A stretch of 64,000 nt of DNA. Origin: Pomacea canaliculata. Taxonomy: Eukaryota; Mollusca; Gastropoda; Architaenioglossa; Ampullariidae. Within the stretch, counting starts at the first letter, position 1. Each line of letters opens with the position of its first letter. Under the pieces are notes generated by a model that saw only the letters and a program-made list of their open reading frames with translations, had not been told where the DNA came from and searched no databases. Positions 61,068 through 64,000 of this stretch are shown here, piece by piece. A program made the translations under genes and the position numbers. The stretch is from the NCBI RefSeq assembly GCF_003073045.1, contig NC_037590.1, positions 8,196,042-8,260,041 on the forward strand, read 5' to 3'.

Positions 61068-62317
61068 TGAATTCAAGCATTTTCACACTCTGAAGTAACC
61101 AATCAGCTTCGTCACGAGAAGCCCAGCTGCCATCTGTAGTCACTCGGGTGTGTCGAGCCCTGTCTACTACGCGCCATATATGCAAGCCGCTTCTCAACCG
61201 ATGGTGTGTTCGCCCACTTGGTATGAGGAGTCAGTGGAGTAGTCCAACTATGTTATTACTGTACGTTTTCGTAACTTTCTAAGTGAAGATTAAAAGTTTT
61301 GAAACTGTGATAACACCACCTCCCCCATTCTGAGAGAAGAATACAGAAAGTTGCAAAACTTCAATACATGCTTCGTGCACATGGATACAGCTAATTAACA
61401 TATTTTCAGGTTTCCAGTTGTCTGTAGACAGACCAACATTCACGTGTCACATATTTGTATTCCTGGTTTTCGAAAATCCCAGAATATTATCTTTCCCTTA
61501 CACAGCTCCGTCTGCCTGCATCTCCCTGACATTAAGACGACCCAGTGTCACTGTGATCAGGTCCGCGGTGCGCTCTGACAGGACATCAGTCAGTCAGCAA
61601 CAATCCCCCTTGCTAGCTAGCAATGTCCCAAAGCAGATTGGTCATTAGCTGACATTTGAGGAATTCCAATGAAAATGTGATGGACACTTAACAGCTGACA
61701 ACAACTTCTTACGGTATAGGAAGATCATGGAAAAGTTGAAAACAAATAATCACATCAATGCTCGAACAACCAAAGAAGATAGGATAGAGGTATGGGAGAT
61801 AATTGGTGTGAAAAATAGCTTTGTTTAGAAAATTCTTGAGGGGTTGCTTCCTTTACCAACGGGTATTAATAAATGGAATTATAAATTGAAGCTTGTCTTT
61901 ATGGAATATTGAACAACAATTGATTGCCAGTTAGAAGGGTTACAACTACAGATACTCCATTGAATTCTGCCAGCAGATTTGAATGTTTAAGAACGAGTTT
62001 TAACTTTTCACCCATCGTCGATTATTACACATACACACACTCACAACTTATGGCTGAGCAGCTCATGAATGGTTTGTATTAGCTCATCGTCATTCTAACA
62101 TTGAATAAAATAAATAAATCTCTGCACAAACTTCTGACAATATCATTTTTTATTATCTGCAAGACCTTCTTAATGTACTTAGTAAAGTTGGTATTTGCTG
62201 ACATCTTTTCTTGGACCATTGCAACATTGCAACTGCCAAATGATATCTTGACAGGTGATGACCGATATTGAATAATGTAGTCATCAGATCAGGTAGAGAT
62301 GATGTAGGTGTTGACAT

Positions 62318-62713
62318 CTACACCACATCAGGACCAGTGTCAGTGTCGCCAGCAAAGGCGGCTCCCCGATGGCGAAGTCGTTTGTAGGTGGACACACCTT
62401 GGACATCCTGACTGAAGTCTCGCTTGTCAACTGTGGGGACACGTGTGTTGTTCAGACAGAAATGTGAGTTAGGGTTCAGCTGGCACATCTGCCGTAACAG
62501 AAGATCTGAAACTCTGATAGTTTCTGCAACATCATTAATAGATAAAAGGACGTTACAACATTATGAATAGATACAAGCATGTTCAACACCATGAACACAT
62601 TACCAGTAATTATTAATGCCATTCATACCTTCATGTCGTATTTTATCCTTGGGTTGTGCTGAGCACAGCGTGGCGAGTGTCAGTAAAGCTACAAGACACG
62701 CAGTCTTCTCCAT
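62318..62713 (-). CDS. Two-cysteine secreted peptide gene D
   Basis: Exon 1 (62713-62629) starts MEKTACLVALLTLATLCSAQ, followed by PKDKIRHE and a GAAG|GTATGA donor in phase 1. An in-frame ATG at 62731 would add six residues, as in gene B. The intron is only 105 bp. Exon 2 (62523-62318) encodes SDLLLRQMCQLNPNSHFC (eight residues between cysteines), then TVDKRDFSQDV, a basic KRLRHRG block and an acidic end. The product is 96 aa. It corresponds to gene B with a single copy of the 30-residue unit. The 5' UTR contains an expanded 10-bp repeat. The DKR may be a convertase site (inference). Confidence 0.68.
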
Positions 62714-62739
62714 TGTCGACTCCGCCTCCATGTCAGATG

Positions 62740-62830
62740 ATAAGAGACGATGCCAGACGATGCCAAACGATGCCAGACAATAACAGACGATTTCAGACGA
62801 TGCCAGACGATGTCAGACGATGATAGTTTG
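62740..62830. repeat. Decamer repeat (GATGCCAGAC) in gene D 5' UTR
   Basis: About nine imperfect copies between TATA box and ATG. Genes A, B and C have only one to three copies of the related unit. Confidence 0.8.
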
Positions 62831-62881
62831 AAGGAACTTCCACAAGCTAAGGATGACAATCGACCTCCGAAGAAGCTGTCA

Positions 62882-62887
62882 TTTATA
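62882..62887 (-). promoter_or_regulatory. TATA box of peptide gene D
   Basis: Minus strand CGTGTGGCTATAAATG, about 170 bp before the ATG because of the decamer expansion. Confidence 0.65.
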
Positions 62888-64000
62888 GCCACACGACTGG
62901 CGCGGGCACTTGTCTACAATGGCATCCTGTTTACAATTGCTGTATATCAGCATCAACATAATTTATACCTTTGACCTCTGTATTTTGCATAGATAAACAC
63001 TGTTAACCCCTCGATGCAGTTGATGTAGTCGCTTTGTTTTGTCAACGGCCAAAGGAAGCTACCGTTACTCTTAAAACCTATTTTTGTTTTATTTTTGTAA
63101 ATGACTCTCCCCATTCCGTTCTCGAGATCAATATGGCCGTGTGGACAAACTTATAATTTCATGAAATAGACCTCCATATCTAATTAACATACCCTTTCTT
63201 GCGTTCCCATTGGCTATAGTGTTGACAACGTATATATACTCATAAAGGTTCCTGGCGTGGTTCCATATTTCGCTGGTGGTGGGGATGTTTAGTGACATCT
63301 TGAGAAATAAAGCAAGGTTACACACCCAGAAGTTTGGGGAAGGGGATCCGGTATACAACTTAACACACTGACCGATATCTAATTGTTGACTTTCACTTGG
63401 CCCTCGCTACTGAATAATAACTGCTTTACTTTTAACTTTGGTCAGGCATAAACTTATCTCTGTCGTTACAGCTGTTCTTGTCTTTGTGGGCCAACGATGT
63501 GGTTTGGTGGAGACCAGAACTCCAGTCGACAGTCACGGTACTCTGATGACTTTCCTCGACGTGTTTGTCCGCCTGTCCGTCGTCCTTCCTTCCCGATCTG
63601 CCAACCTCTTCAGAGAGCGACGACTGCTCTCCCGGCGACACGGAGTCGAGTCCTGTCCCAGTCCATCAACATACACGTGGTGTCTTCGACGACTGCGATG
63701 CCACGTACAGCCGCCGAACGAACACCACCTTCATGTAAAGTTCCCCGGTCCTTTGGAGTCCATCTCATACAACACCTCTACCCTTCTACCCCACACAGCA
63801 CCTCTACCTTTCTACCCCACACAACACCTCTACCTTTCTACCCCACAAACACCTCTACCCTTCTACCCCACACAACACCTCTACCTTTCTACCCCACAAA
63901 CACCTCTACCCTTCTACCCCACAAACACCTCTACCCTGGCACACACGTCCCTCTTTCTTGCAAAAGGGTTTCTGTCTTGTCAACAAACCACCCTAGACCC
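62888..64000. other. Right edge: no supported gene, one minisatellite
   Basis: A GC-richer stretch (63430-63750) is open on the minus strand (63641-63432) but shows no domain. A minisatellite of about 26 bp (CACCTCTACCYTTCTACCCC) with some seven units lies at 63762-63935. Confidence 0.5.

Larger units (their letters stand above)
60378..62594. repeat. Duplicated block, copy 2
   Basis: Counterpart of 54359-56741. It carries gene C exon 1 and gene D exon 2, so a tandem duplication joined pieces of neighbouring genes. Beyond 62594, similarity resumes with gene B exon 1 (58.1-58.3 kb), so the original unit was larger and the LINE-bearing intron segment is missing here. Confidence 0.85.

Noticed and set aside
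63432-63641. Minus-strand frame near the right edge
   Set aside because: Moderately GC-rich and open, but without domain or exon borders; could be an exon of a gene outside the window, which cannot be judged here.

Overview
The window is eukaryotic, AT-rich, intron-rich DNA full of microsatellites. The protein families point to an invertebrate animal, most likely a gastropod mollusc. The clues are secreted Ig plus coiled-coil plus C1q proteins of the kind described in snails, a receptor tail resembling the snail GRL101/relaxin-receptor group, and Ty3/gypsy, hAT, Tigger and LINE copies. Species cannot be fixed from sequence alone.

Left third (1-21.4 kb): two axonemal genes are transcribed divergently from a ~580 bp shared promoter. 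A WDR93-like gene runs leftward out of the window. CFAP53 (CCDC11) is complete: eight exons on the + strand, 510 codons plus stop, every intron GT/AG with consistent phase. Its fifth intron is 12.9 kb and holds nested mobile DNA: a LINE remnant, then a Tigger/pogo-like element (7391-18983, TA target duplication) that encloses a partly duplicated DUF4806-type gene and a 6.35 kb Ty3/gypsy element with near-identical LTRs.

Middle (22.9-43 kb): genes for secreted or candidate small proteins. They include a TATA-box cysteine-containing protein (23.0 kb), two members of an unrecognised helical family (26.6 and 30.6 kb, +), and two tandem QREP-like genes on the minus strand (33.4-37.2 and 38.2-40.7 kb: signal peptide, Ig, coiled coil, C1q). 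A tiny two-cysteine secreted peptide gene follows (42.4-43.0 kb).

Right third (43.4-64 kb): a hAT element with perfect 8-bp target duplications, the last exon of a rhodopsin-like GPCR, and a cluster of two-cysteine peptide genes at 49.8, 53.7-54.7, 56.3-58.2, 60.6 and 62.3-62.7 kb. Each has a signal-peptide exon ending in phase 1. Where the second exon is found it carries Cys-(8-13 residues)-Cys with Phe just before the second Cys. Four of them share a TATA promoter block, and part of the cluster is an obvious tandem duplication. This family is the strongest candidate for something undescribed.

A caution for every gene here: conserved domains are repeatedly interrupted by isolated one-base gains or losses, mostly in short homopolymers, in host genes and transposons alike. 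That looks more like unpolished long-read assembly than widespread pseudogenisation.
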